Origin: Pseudomonadales bacterium RIFCSPLOWO2_12_59_9 | GTDB lineage: Bacteria; Pseudomonadota; Gammaproteobacteria; Pseudomonadales; Pseudomonadaceae | Length of the DNA stretch: 37,115 nt | Reading direction: 5' to 3' | Assembly (NCBI GenBank): GCA_001830395.1 | Contig: MHZN01000049.1 | Span: 1-37,115, forward strand | Shown here: positions 1 to 7,831 of the stretch, piece after piece | How the letters are laid out: each line of letters begins with the position of its first letter | Numbering within the stretch: position 1 is the stretch's first letter | Notes under the pieces: model-generated | Told to the model about the DNA's origin: nothing | Database searches by the model: none | Seen by the model: the letters and a program-made list of their open reading frames with translations, nothing else | Position numbers and translations under genes: made by a program

Positions 1-2003
1 GCCATGCCGATCGGGATCAGGTTGCCGATAAAGCTGGCCAACCCCAGGCGCCAGGCGCCGAACACCAGCATGACGAACAGCGACTCCATCAACAGCGAGC
101 CGAGCATGCCGCCGAACATGCCGGTGATGGAGCGCTCGCCAATATGGGCGAACATCAGCGACAGCGAGGCGCCCTCAACCTGCATGGGCGCCGGCGCATG
201 CTGTTGCAGCCAGGCCTTGGCGGCGGCATCCACGGCGATGATCTGCTGCCCGCTGGAAGTGCCGACCGCGACCCGTACCCGCGACTCGGAACGGTCGAAG
301 CGGATCAGGTAATTGAGGTCCATGCCAAACGGCATCGACAGCTCGTATTGCAGCAGGTATTGGGCAATTTCCTCACGGGAATCGGGGATCCGATAGAAGG
401 CCGGATCGTCGCCATGCATCACCTGATTCATCCGTTTGATGATGTCCACCAGGGAGTTCACCTGGGTCACGTCGGCCTGGGTTTTCAGCCACTGCTGGAA
501 GGCATCGACGGTCTTCAGGTAGGCCGGATCGCTGATCTGCTCCGGGCCGCCGGCCGGCAACGAATAGTTGAGTTCGGAGATGCCGGTCAGGTGCTGGTTA
601 ACGAACTCCATGTCCTGGCGAAAGGTGGTGTCGGGGGTGTAGTACTTGACTATGTCGTCGTTGATTTGATTGCGCGGCACACAGCTGATCAGCAACCCCG
701 CCAGCAGCAAAAGGGTGGCGAAAATCGGGTAGCGGCGCTTGATCACAAAGTCGGCCAGGCGACCCATCTGTGGCGAGTCGGAGGTCATCAACGGGGAGAT
801 TTTTTTCGGCGCCTGGCCCGGCAATATGGCCAGCAGCGGCGCGGTGAAAAACAGGGTGATCAGCAGGGCGAAAATCACCCCGGTGGCGACTATGTAGCCC
901 ATCACCCGAAACGGCGGTGAGTCGTTGAAGTGCAGGGTCAAAAAGCCAATCGCGGTCATCAGCGAGGTGACGCTCATGGCGCCCATATTGGTGCGCAGGC
1001 TGTCGACCATGGCCGTGCGCTTGTCGCGCCCGCCGTGCATGCCCTGAATCCAGTTGACCACCAGGTGAATGCCGTCGGCGAAGGCCATGGACAGAATCAT
1101 GATCGGCGCCACTATCACCGAATCGTTGATGGTCGGGGCGAAGAAACCGATCAGCCCGGCGCCGCCGAACACCGCCAGCAGGCAGGCGACAAAGGTCACC
1201 AGCATGGCTTTGACACTACGGAAGAAATACACCAGCAGCAGCATCATGGTCAGCATAAACCAGGGCCAGACACGCACCGCGTCGGCCTGGGATTCCTCCG
1301 GGAAGGCCTGGTTGGCGATGGTCTGCCCGGCCAGGTGCACCTCGATATCCGGATGGGCTTTTTGCAGCTCGGCGACCAGGGCGCGGATGGCGAATACCAC
1401 CTCTGGCACTTCCTTGATCTGCTCGACACCCGGCATATTCAGGGTCACCCGCACCCCGGCGACTGTGCCTTCGGGATTGACCAGGGCATTGACCAGGAAC
1501 GGCTCGGCCAGGGCCGCGCGGCGAATCTCGGCCAGGGCGGGGCCGTCCAGGGCGGCCGGATTAGCCACCAGATCGGCGCTGTCGATGCTGTCGCCGGCCA
1601 CCTGTACATATTGGAAGTTGGTCAGGGACTCGACCCGCTGGGAGTAGGGCAACTGCCAGCTTTTTTCGGTCAGCTCGCGCAGCACGCCGAGAAACTCGCG
1701 GCTGAATACCGAGCCGGACTGCGGGGCCAGGGCGATGATCACCGCATCGGTTTTCGCGTAGTCCTGGTGCAGCTTCTCGAAGGCCTGCAGTTGCGGATTT
1801 TCCGCGCTGAAAAACACCCGATGATCCAGCGAGTAGTGATAACCACCCAGGCCGCCGGCACCGGCAATCACCAGCAACAAACCGAACAGCATGGAGAGCA
1901 GCGGATGGCCGACTATCCAGCGCGACAGCCGGTCGATCTGCCGATCACTCCAACTCTTTTGGGGGCTCAGCTTTTGCAGGCCGGCGGGGGGGTCAGGGGT
2001 CAT
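1..2003 (-). CDS. MMPL/HAE3-type RND superfamily permease (3' end cut by window)
   Basis: Reading the minus strand from an ATG at 2003 gives an open frame to the window edge, about 667 residues. It begins MTPDPPAGLQKL and is followed by a first hydrophobic helix (WIVGHPLLSMLFGLLLVIAG). A large periplasmic loop follows. Then comes a block of membrane segments with the RND-type sequence MILSMAFADGIHLVVNW, and a second loop with more helices near the edge. This duplicated layout fits the HAE3/MMPL branch of the RND superfamily, which moves lipids or hydrophobic compounds across the inner membrane using the proton gradient. The substrate cannot be told from the sequence. It is the last gene of a minus-strand operon after a LolA-like protein and a barrel-like protein, which suggests a trans-envelope lipid or hydrophobe route. 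The C-terminal membrane segments lie outside the window. Confidence 0.85.
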   Translation of the reverse strand, partial: MTPDPPAGLQKLSPQKSWSDRQIDRLSRWIVGHPLLSMLFGLLLVIAGAGGLGGYHYSLDHRVFFSAENPQLQAFEKLHQDYAKTDAVIIALAPQSGSVFSREFLGVLRELTEKSWQLPYSQRVESLTNFQYVQVAGDSIDSADLVANPAALDGPALAEIRRAALAEPFLVNALVNPEGTVAGVRVTLNMPGVEQIKEVPEVVFAIRALVAELQKAHPDIEVHLAGQTIANQAFPEESQADAVRVWPWFMLTMMLLLVYFFRSVKAMLVTFVACLLAVFGGAGLIGFFAPTINDSVIVAPIMILSMAFADGIHLVVNWIQGMHGGRDKRTAMVDSLRTNMGAMSVTSLMTAIGFLTLHFNDSPPFRVMGYIVATGVIFALLITLFFTAPLLAILPGQAPKKISPLMTSDSPQMGRLADFVIKRRYPIFATLLLLAGLLISCVPRNQINDDIVKYYTPDTTFRQDMEFVNQHLTGISELNYSLPAGGPEQISDPAYLKTVDAFQQWLKTQADVTQVNSLVDIIKRMNQVMHGDDPAFYRIPDSREEIAQYLLQYELSMPFGMDLNYLIRFDRSESRVRVAVGTSSGQQIIAVDAAAKAWLQQHAPAPMQVEGASLSLMFAHIGERSITGMFGGMLGSLLMESLFVMLVFGAWRLGLASFIGNLIPIGM

Positions 2004-2097
2004 CTCAAAGCCTCTTGCGGTTCAGGTGGCGAAGGCTGCGCGAGCGGCCTTTCTCGGCATCGGTGGGCAGCGTCAACAACGTGGGTCTGGGGTGTGG

Positions 2098-3408
2098 TTA
2101 GAAAAACCAGCTCAACTCCAGGCGTAAAAAATCGTCCTGCAGCAAGGGCCGCAATTTGTTTTGCGGGTCCGCGCTACTGAGAAACTCGACGGCGCTCTGC
2201 GGCTGCGGGCTGCCATTGGCGAACACCCGCAGCTCCAGGGCCAGCAACAGCTCATCGCTGAGCCGCCGCTCGGCCTCGACGCTGAACAGCCGCTCGCCGC
2301 TGTAGCGATCGATAATCACGCTGGTCAACAGGCTGCTGCTGGCCGCATCGTTAAACCCCAAGCGCCAGCCCAGCAGAATGTCGTGCTCGAACGGCCCGCT
2401 GGCCCGTTCATCGCGGCTGTCGTAGAGGTATTCCGCCAGCCAACCCAGATCCAGCGGGCTGTCGAAGACGCCGACCTGGGTGTATTCCAGCCCGGCGTCG
2501 GCGGCCTGGTAATTCTCCAGGCCGCCATTGCGCTGGATCGCTTCCAGCTTCCAGAGCAGATCGCCCTGGGTAACCTGCAGATCCAGCCCCAACTGATTAA
2601 TCAGCGGGTAGTAGGGCGCCAGCACCGGTGCATAGCCGGGGGCGAAGCCGCTGAGCTGGCCGTCACTGAACAGCAGCTGGCTGTAGTCAACCACCGGCAG
2701 CAGTTCCGGTTCACGGGCGGTGCCGGAGTAACCGCTGAGGCCCAGGCGCAGCGCCGGCAGATTGAGCTGCCAACGCGCGGCCAGGTCTAGGCGGTGGTTC
2801 TCGCGCGCGGATTCATAGCTGGCCAGGTCCTCATCCACCACCAGTGGCAAACGCAGCCGGCCGTCGGCGTCCGGAAAGCGCCGTTCACGGGAGCCAGTGA
2901 GCACAAACAGATCGAGCATCTGTTGCTCGCCTTCCAGCGCCAGGTTGATCATCGGTTGGCCGAGCTTCTGCTCGCCGTCGAGGCTTTCCACTTGGTCGGT
3001 CTGGTTGATGATGTCCACCAGGTGCACGCCTTCGGTGACCCCCCAAAACACTTGGCAAATCCCGCTGCGCAGCTCATAACCATCGCCCAGATGGTTCCAG
3101 CTGGCCTCGCGCAGATCGAAATGGCTGCGCTCGGCGTCGCGGCTGTCGCCCCGCACGAAGGGGCTGAGGGCGAAGCGATCACTGCCGTTGTTCAGGTCGT
3201 GCCAGAAGTTACTCAGCAGGCTCAGGGAGGTATCGCTCTGGGCTTGGCTCTGGGCGCCCTCGTCGGCGAAACCCCAGAGTTCCAGACTCAACTCGTAGCG
3301 TTGCTCCAGTGCCGATACCGGCAGGCTGGGCAGTAGGGCGAGCAGGGCAACGGCGAGGCGACTGGTGCTGTTAGCGGACACGGAGCAAGGCGTTCTGGCT
3401 AAAGTCAC
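2098..3408 (-). CDS. Predicted outer-membrane beta-barrel protein (DUF1302-like)
   Basis: A 436-residue exported protein. The N-terminus has a signal peptide (LAVALLALLPSLPVSA, cleavage after about residue 33). The mature part is rich in alternating aromatic and charged strands and ends in FLRLELSWFF, the terminal-aromatic pattern of outer-membrane barrels. The sequence ELSLELWGFADEGAQ and the aromatic strand pattern recall DUF1302-type proteins that accompany RND permeases. I infer an outer-membrane partner of the RND protein. The listed start is a GTG overlapping the end of the LolA-like gene by 38 bp. A second GTG at 3381 would still leave a full signal peptide and an 11-bp overlap, so the start is uncertain. 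No specific substrate can be assigned. Confidence 0.7.
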   Translation of the reverse strand: MTLARTPCSVSANSTSRLAVALLALLPSLPVSALEQRYELSLELWGFADEGAQSQAQSDTSLSLLSNFWHDLNNGSDRFALSPFVRGDSRDAERSHFDLREASWNHLGDGYELRSGICQVFWGVTEGVHLVDIINQTDQVESLDGEQKLGQPMINLALEGEQQMLDLFVLTGSRERRFPDADGRLRLPLVVDEDLASYESARENHRLDLAARWQLNLPALRLGLSGYSGTAREPELLPVVDYSQLLFSDGQLSGFAPGYAPVLAPYYPLINQLGLDLQVTQGDLLWKLEAIQRNGGLENYQAADAGLEYTQVGVFDSPLDLGWLAEYLYDSRDERASGPFEHDILLGWRLGFNDAASSSLLTSVIIDRYSGERLFSVEAERRLSDELLLALELRVFANGSPQPQSAVEFLSSADPQNKLRPLLQDDFLRLELSWFF

Positions 3409-4141
3409 GCTCGCTCAGGCCGCTGTTAAAACTGAAGTCGCGCCACTGCAGACGGGTCTGTTTACCGGTCTGCTGATTGACCATCAGCATCTGCCCTGGC
3501 CGCCAGTGTTTGCCGGCGTATTGTTGGAAGTCCGTGGCGTTATAGGTTTTCAGCAGGGTGTTTTTGCGGTCGAAATACTCGATACGGCGGATCAGGTACT
3601 GCTGTTTGTCGATCCACAGCCGCTGGCGGGCATAACCCGAGTAGCTGTCGTTGGGAATTCGCTCCAGGCTGAAGCAGGGCAGACCGTCCAGGCTCTCTTC
3701 GGTCAACGTCTGATAGTGAAACTTTTGCCAAAAAGGCGTGACAATATCTTCGAAAGCGAACTCAGAGCCCATGAAAGGGCCGGACTTGTTGCGGGCGCCA
3801 ATCTGCTTGATCCGTTTCACCGCCGGCAGGTACAGCCACTGCTCGTCTTCACCGCTGGCCCGGTTATGGGAGAGCAGGCCGGAGCCGGCCAGATCACGCG
3901 GGGTGTCGAAGGTCATCAGGGTTTGATCGCTGGCGTCGGCGGCCTCACGGCTGCGCACCCGCAGGCTGCGGCTGGCGGTTTCACCGCTGGGGCTGATCAG
4001 GGTCATCTCCAGCTGCATCTGCACATCGCCATAGCCGCGCAGATTGTCGTCCGCACGCATGGCCACCTGCTCAGCCGTTTGCGCCTGAGCAGGCAGTGAC
4101 AGGACAAAAACCAGGGGCAGCAGCAGCGCATACAGGCGCAT
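3371..4141 (-). CDS. Outer membrane lipoprotein-sorting protein, LolA-like
   Basis: A 256-residue periplasmic protein. The ATG at 4141 is chosen because AAGGA sits 6 nt upstream; a GTG six codons earlier is the longer alternative. The signal peptide MRLYALLLPLVFVLSLPAQA ends at AQA. The mature protein reads as a LolA/LolB-like half-barrel: SRSLRVRSREAADAS, LMTFDTPRDLAGSGLLSHN, WLYLPAVKRIKQI and IEYFDRKNTLLKTYNA are typical of the family annotated as outer membrane lipoprotein-sorting protein, which is usually encoded beside MMPL-type RND permeases. It may act as a periplasmic carrier of a lipid or lipoprotein between the RND pump and the outer-membrane partner. It is first in the operon, and a tandem operator-like repeat lies about 180 bp upstream. 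Confidence 0.8.
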   Translation of the reverse strand: MRLYALLLPLVFVLSLPAQAQTAEQVAMRADDNLRGYGDVQMQLEMTLISPSGETASRSLRVRSREAADASDQTLMTFDTPRDLAGSGLLSHNRASGEDEQWLYLPAVKRIKQIGARNKSGPFMGSEFAFEDIVTPFWQKFHYQTLTEESLDGLPCFSLERIPNDSYSGYARQRLWIDKQQYLIRRIEYFDRKNTLLKTYNATDFQQYAGKHWRPGQMLMVNQQTGKQTRLQWRDFSFNSGLSERDFSQNALLRVR

Positions 4142-4580
4142 GGCAGTTCCTTCTGGCACATGACCAGATTAGGGGAAAGAAAAGGGGGGCTGAAAATGCG
4201 TGCTGAGCGCGGCGCGCGGCGAACTGGCGGCAGCTGTATATCGCTGTATTTGCGCCGTTGATGGTTACAAAAAGTATCAGCCTTGACTGTTTTGGTAGGC
4301 CTTACTAAAGGTGGGTGACCGTTCGTACTTGAATATGACTGTTCGTATTCGAACATTTAAGGCGCTGCTGAATTTTGCTGCATGGCCCGCCGCCAGTGCC
4401 TCGCCCACGGACCTGGGTGGCCGTTAAGGGCTTGGGGCGGCGGGAAAGAAAATCTGCCCGATCGGCAGTTTGGTTGCGGCGATGCGCCCCAGGGCCCCAC
4501 CGAAGCGCTGTTCGAGAACCTCTGCGAACCTTACGAAAACCTGCTGGCGAGCCTGAATGGCGCCTTTATGATCAGCTCTT
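4142..4580. other. Non-coding upstream region of the LolA/RND operon
   Basis: About 440 bp between the LolA-like start and the gene fragments at 4581. It holds the tandem operator-like repeat at 4321-4354. I find no convincing protein here: the open frames at 4375-4632 resemble nothing I recognise. No clear sigma-70 promoter with correct spacing is visible on the minus strand. Confidence 0.5.
4321..4354. promoter_or_regulatory. Tandem operator-like repeat upstream of the LolA/RND operon
   Basis: Two 14-bp boxes, GTTCGTACTTGAAT (4321-4334) and GTTCGTATTCGAAC (4341-4354), are spaced 20 bp start to start, two helical turns. The second is a perfect inverted repeat, GTTCG-N4-CGAAC, and the first is a degenerate copy. 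This is the pattern of a dimeric repressor (TetR-like, for example) binding cooperatively. No regulator gene is visible next to it. The link to the minus-strand operon is inferred from position only. Confidence 0.4.
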
Positions 4581-4700
4581 TCAAGGTGTTTTCCCCTCAT
4601 TGGCCTTAATCACCCGGTCCGTTGATGCGTGAGCATGCGCCGCCTTGCCCTCCAGCCATTCCTTGGGTTTGGCTTTTTTGGGGCCGGCTACTTGCTTGGG
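4581..4700 (-). pseudogene. 3' fragment of an unidentified gene cut by the IS3 remnant
   Basis: The minus strand reads about 40 codons with natural-looking composition, including PKKAKPKEWLEGKAAHAH and ASTDRVIKANEGKTP followed by TGA. The frame meets a stop just beyond 4706, exactly where the plus-strand IS3 transposase similarity begins at 4700. I read it as the C-terminal tail of a chromosomal gene whose 5' part was displaced by the insertion. I do not recognise the family. Confidence 0.4.
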
Positions 4701-4882
4701 AGCGGATCAAGCGAAGGATCTATGGCGCACGGCAGGATGCCCGGGCTGTTGTGTTCGATTACATCGAGATGTTTTACAACCCAAAACCCCAGCACGGCTT
4801 CAACAACCAGCTATCCCGGGTAGAGTTTGAAAAGCGACATTTATTGAGCTTGGAAAGTGTCTAGGAAATCCGCGGCGATTCA
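4700..4882 (+). mobile_element. IS3-family (IS51-like) remnant: OrfB C-terminus plus terminal repeat
   Basis: From 4700 the plus strand encodes ERIKRRIYGARQDARAV, then VFDYIEMFYNPKPQHGFNN and LSRVEFEKRH, with a stop at 4862-4864. This is the extreme C-terminus of IS3-family OrfB integrase-transposases, whose usual motif is FDYIE-FYNPKRRH. The 27 bp at 4856-4882, read on the opposite strand, begin TGAATCGCCGCGGATTTCC, resembling the terminal inverted repeat of IS51-group elements (TGAACCGCCCCGG...). So the right end of the element is preserved, while OrfA, the DDE core and the left end are gone. The element cannot transpose by itself. Confidence 0.7.
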
Positions 4883-4999
4883 AAAAATGCCGGCCGTGCT
4901 TCGGATATAAGTCGGGAAAGTCTTCATCAGTAGTTTCGTTACTTTAAAATTTAGGCGCATTAGCGAGACACAAGAAAAAATATTAAGACTTGTCATCTC

Positions 5000-5389
5000 T
5001 TAACTTTTAATCAAGGCTCTGACTTCGCCGTGCTTATCCACGCGGCCTGTTATTGTCCTGGTTATGGTATAGCTACCGCCATCGTCATTTGTGTTTTTAT
5101 CGTCGAATTCAACTGTCAGTTTTTCTCCATGCGCGTAACCCTTCGTTTTTATTAGAAGGCCAACAGTATCTCCGGCGGAAATATTTGTTATTTCGACAGA
5201 GAAATCACTCTTCATCCACTGGATTGCTATAATTTCCTTATCACTGCCTTCCAAAGATTTCGTCATGTTTTTTGTGGTCGCCGGAATCGGGCCTGGATAA
5301 TGGGGACAACTACAACCTGCCATCAGCAGGTTCAGCATAAAAAACATTGCCAGCCACTTTAGTGTCGTCATTTTATATACCGACCTCAC
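5000..5389 (-). CDS. Small predicted lipoprotein
   Basis: A 129-residue protein. The N-terminus carries a short basic stretch, a hydrophobic core (WLAMFFMLNLLMAG) and a lipobox LMAG-C, predicting a lipid-anchored cysteine at about residue 26. MTTLKW, six codons in, is an alternative start. The mature part is short and beta-rich (VEITNISAGDTVGLLIK, EKLTVEFDDKNTND, YTITRTITGRV). It could be an envelope or surface domain, but I recognise no family. Base composition is clearly AT-richer than the flanking core genes, like its neighbour at 5479-7011, which points to acquisition by transfer. A function cannot be given. Confidence 0.65.
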   Translation of the reverse strand: MRSVYKMTTLKWLAMFFMLNLLMAGCSCPHYPGPIPATTKNMTKSLEGSDKEIIAIQWMKSDFSVEITNISAGDTVGLLIKTKGYAHGEKLTVEFDDKNTNDDGGSYTITRTITGRVDKHGEVRALIKS

Positions 5390-5478
5390 TGCAGTATCAG
5401 AATTTATTTTATTTGTATCACAGTTATTTTTGAATAATTACACTGCTTGGAAAGTCTTGGTGTGCGTCTTTCCGAACT

Positions 5479-7011
5479 TTATAGGTTTTCAGAAAGTTGG
5501 TTGGTTTCATTTTGTGGCGTATTGGTCATTCGGATCAAGGTATCAATTATTCCGATCATATTTTCAAAAACTTCTTCCTGGGCTACTGCCGCGGCTTTGA
5601 ATTTCTCAGGATCTTGAAATTTTCCTCCTTGTGAAAGGGGGGCAGTCCAGCGTTGAGTTTTCCTATTTTCGTAACCGATGCTGAAATAAAAATAAAGTTG
5701 GTAAAAGAGCCAGCCTCGATCGTTAGGGTAGCGCTGCGCGAGCTGTGACATCTGTCGCTGTGCGTCGATGTATGAGGTTAATGCCTTATCATTCATTGCT
5801 CTGTTAATGTAAAAGTCGGCCATTGTTTTGTGGCTGGCGACTAAATCCATTTGCCACTCTGTGTTCCTCGGATTCATCTGAATTAGGTTGGCTCGTATTT
5901 TTAATGCTTGGGCATAATGAGCTAACACTTCGCCTTCTAGTTTTTCACCTGGCCCATTGTTATCGTCTTTAATAGCAGCGAACTCCATATGTGCCGCTGC
6001 CAGGTCGTGTTGCCATTCCATGTTGGCTGGGTTCATAGCAGCCAAATCTTGGTACAAGCCAAATTCATCGGTCACTGCGTCGTGAGCCGCTTTCCATTTC
6101 CCCCTTATAGCCAAGGCTTCCCCGATCTTACCGAAGGTCACTGCCAACTCGCGAACGAAGAGCGCATTAGTCTCATTGCTGCTGAACAGTTTCTTTCGTA
6201 TCGTCAATGCCTCATGGTATTCAGCAGGCAATGCGCCTGTCATGGAGTTCACTTGGTCTGCAATTGTCTCGTATGCCGTAGCGAGATTGCGTTGAAACTC
6301 ATTATTGCCAGGCTCTAACTTTACCAGGCGAAGGAGAATATCCAGTGCAGGCTGATAGTAAACTCTGACTTCTTCGATCCCCACATGGCCCGGAGTTGTT
6401 TTTGTATAATTCAGTGCGAGAGCACGATGCCATTTATTGTTGTCGGGCTGCAATGTGACGAGACGTTGATATAAGGCACGTGCTGTGCCGTAGTAACGCC
6501 GGGCGGTATCACGAAACTCCCACAGCGCTTGTTCCGAATCCGCTGCCGCGGTTGCTTCAAGGCGCGCCACCTTTCCTATGAGATCGGTGTGCGGGTGGGA
6601 CTTAAGGTTGTTACGCGCCAGTTCGAGGGCTGCCCTGTATCCTGCACTGTAGGGGAATTTGTGCCTGGCTCTCAGCGTTTGAAGGTCCCCCATCCGATCT
6701 AGCGCCAGGGCTAGAGCATACTGTGCATCAGTACTGCCGGGATGCTTTTCGGCGTCGGTGTACGCCGAGTTCACCTCCGCAGTAGCGCGCTCGAGGTCGT
6801 TGTTTGTTTGAAAGACTTGATTATCCCCAAGGTTGCTGGATTGAGCGACTGCCAGCGTGTCCGTCATCAGGCAACCAACTACGACTGTTGCCGTAAAAAT
6901 ACGTTTTTGCCATTTCCCAAAAGCGATGACTATATAGCCCCTGGAGAGCAAAAAATTGACTTTTAATGCGCCCAACAGAGACGTGGCAATTGCTTTTGTT
7001 ATGAAATGCAT
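5479..7011 (-). CDS. Exported TPR-repeat protein
   Basis: A 510-residue protein. The ATG at 7011 is preceded by a GGGAAG purine stretch. An N-terminal hydrophobic stretch (RIFTATVVVGCLMTDTLAVA, about residues 37-56) looks like a signal peptide, so a later start is possible. The rest is helical with TPR-like units whose linkers read LVTLQPDNNKWHRALA, LVKLEPGNNEFQRNLA, LAAMNPANMEWQHDLA and LIQMNPRNTEWQMDL, a roughly 55-70-residue period ending in NP-N-EWQ. Such repeats mediate protein-protein contacts and often belong to larger signalling proteins, but no enzymatic domain is attached here. It lies between two transposon relics and is AT-rich, so it is probably transferred cargo. Partner and role are unknown. 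Confidence 0.65.
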   Translation of the reverse strand: MHFITKAIATSLLGALKVNFLLSRGYIVIAFGKWQKRIFTATVVVGCLMTDTLAVAQSSNLGDNQVFQTNNDLERATAEVNSAYTDAEKHPGSTDAQYALALALDRMGDLQTLRARHKFPYSAGYRAALELARNNLKSHPHTDLIGKVARLEATAAADSEQALWEFRDTARRYYGTARALYQRLVTLQPDNNKWHRALALNYTKTTPGHVGIEEVRVYYQPALDILLRLVKLEPGNNEFQRNLATAYETIADQVNSMTGALPAEYHEALTIRKKLFSSNETNALFVRELAVTFGKIGEALAIRGKWKAAHDAVTDEFGLYQDLAAMNPANMEWQHDLAAAHMEFAAIKDDNNGPGEKLEGEVLAHYAQALKIRANLIQMNPRNTEWQMDLVASHKTMADFYINRAMNDKALTSYIDAQRQMSQLAQRYPNDRGWLFYQLYFYFSIGYENRKTQRWTAPLSQGGKFQDPEKFKAAAVAQEEVFENMIGIIDTLIRMTNTPQNETNQLSENL

Positions 7012-7426
7012 TTTGATACTTCCCGCCAGACGAATATTAGACTACGAACAAAGGTGGGGGCTGGCCAACCCCTAACCTTGGATGAGCAATTCGAACTTTA
7101 AACAGAACTTACGCTGATTTCACTGCCGCTGCCACCTACATTAAAGCAATCCTCGTTTCCATGTTTAAAATATCGAAATGCTGATATGACTTACGATTTT
7201 TTAGAATCGTGTATGCGCCCACACTCAAGTATATAGGTGCGGTTTAATTACAGATTTCCTGGCGGTCAGAATTCTTTAGGCGCGCCAGTCAATATGTGCA
7301 CTCATATAAGGCTTGTTTAATGTTCCGTTTTGAACCGTATTGGCCTCATGGATGATTTTTTTGTTGACTAGAAAAAGGCCATGGCTCTCATTGGCAGGAT
7401 ATCGAATGCGACCTTTTAGGGATTTA
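7012..7426. other. Non-coding AT-rich gap
   Basis: About 415 bp upstream of the TPR gene and before the TnpA relic. I see no credible reading frame, RNA gene or strong repeat. It probably holds the TPR gene promoter and degraded transposon sequence. Confidence 0.5.
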
Positions 7427-7707
7427 AGCTTCGAACAACAGCACTACCGGGCCAGCGGCTTCATCTGGTGAATGTCGCGATTGCGCTGTGGAATACGGTC
7501 TACCTGGAGCGGGCAACTCAAGTGCTGACGCACGCCGGAAACTCGGTGAATCCTGACATGTATCAATACCCGTCGTCGCTGGGCTGGAAGCACGTCATCC
7601 TGACCGGAGATTACGTCTGGCGGCAGAGCCGCAAGCTGAAAAATGGGAAGTTCAGGCCGCTCGGCCAGGTCGGAAACTTTAGCGTACGATTTTTCCGAAT
7701 TCTGTAG
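7427..7707 (+). pseudogene. Tn3-family transposase TnpA, C-terminal relic with frameshift
   Basis: [11 protein letters not shown] (7427-7459) continues, after a one-base frame change near 7456-7459, into [18 protein letters not shown], then [18 protein letters not shown] and LKNGKFRPL. The [19 protein letters not shown] and [14 protein letters not shown] blocks are hallmarks of the last 100 residues of Tn3-family TnpA. Everything upstream is missing, including the catalytic DDE region. I see no intact 38-bp Tn3 end after the stop. This is a dead fragment. Confidence 0.85.
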
Positions 7708-7767
7708 GCTCCCCACGCTTGCAATCGGTAAATACAGGGCGCGCTAATGCGCGCCTAAGCCCAGCGC

Positions 7768-7808
7768 TAAAAAGCCGAGGCCCGCTAGATGCGGGCCTCG
7801 GCTTTTTT
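7768..7808. terminator. Strong bidirectional intrinsic terminator
   Basis: AAAAGCCGAGGCCCGC and GCGGGCCTCGGCTTTT form a perfect 16-bp stem around the loop TAGAT, with A-rich and T-rich tails on both sides. It sits 24 bp beyond the stop of the minus-strand PstS/OmpA gene and beyond the TnpA relic, so it probably stops transcription from the former and can act both ways. Confidence 0.9.
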
Positions 7809-7831
7809 ATGGCGATTGCGCTGCGGTTAGG

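Noticed and set aside
144-2180. Long plus-strand reading frames of 258 and 416 codons at the left edge
   Set aside because: They are low-complexity Gly/His/Gln-rich shadows of the minus-strand RND permease, which has membrane segments and family motifs.
4375-4632. Overlapping plus-strand frames after the operator
   Set aside because: No family resemblance, no ribosome-binding site, and they overlap the more natural minus-strand fragment at 4581-4700.
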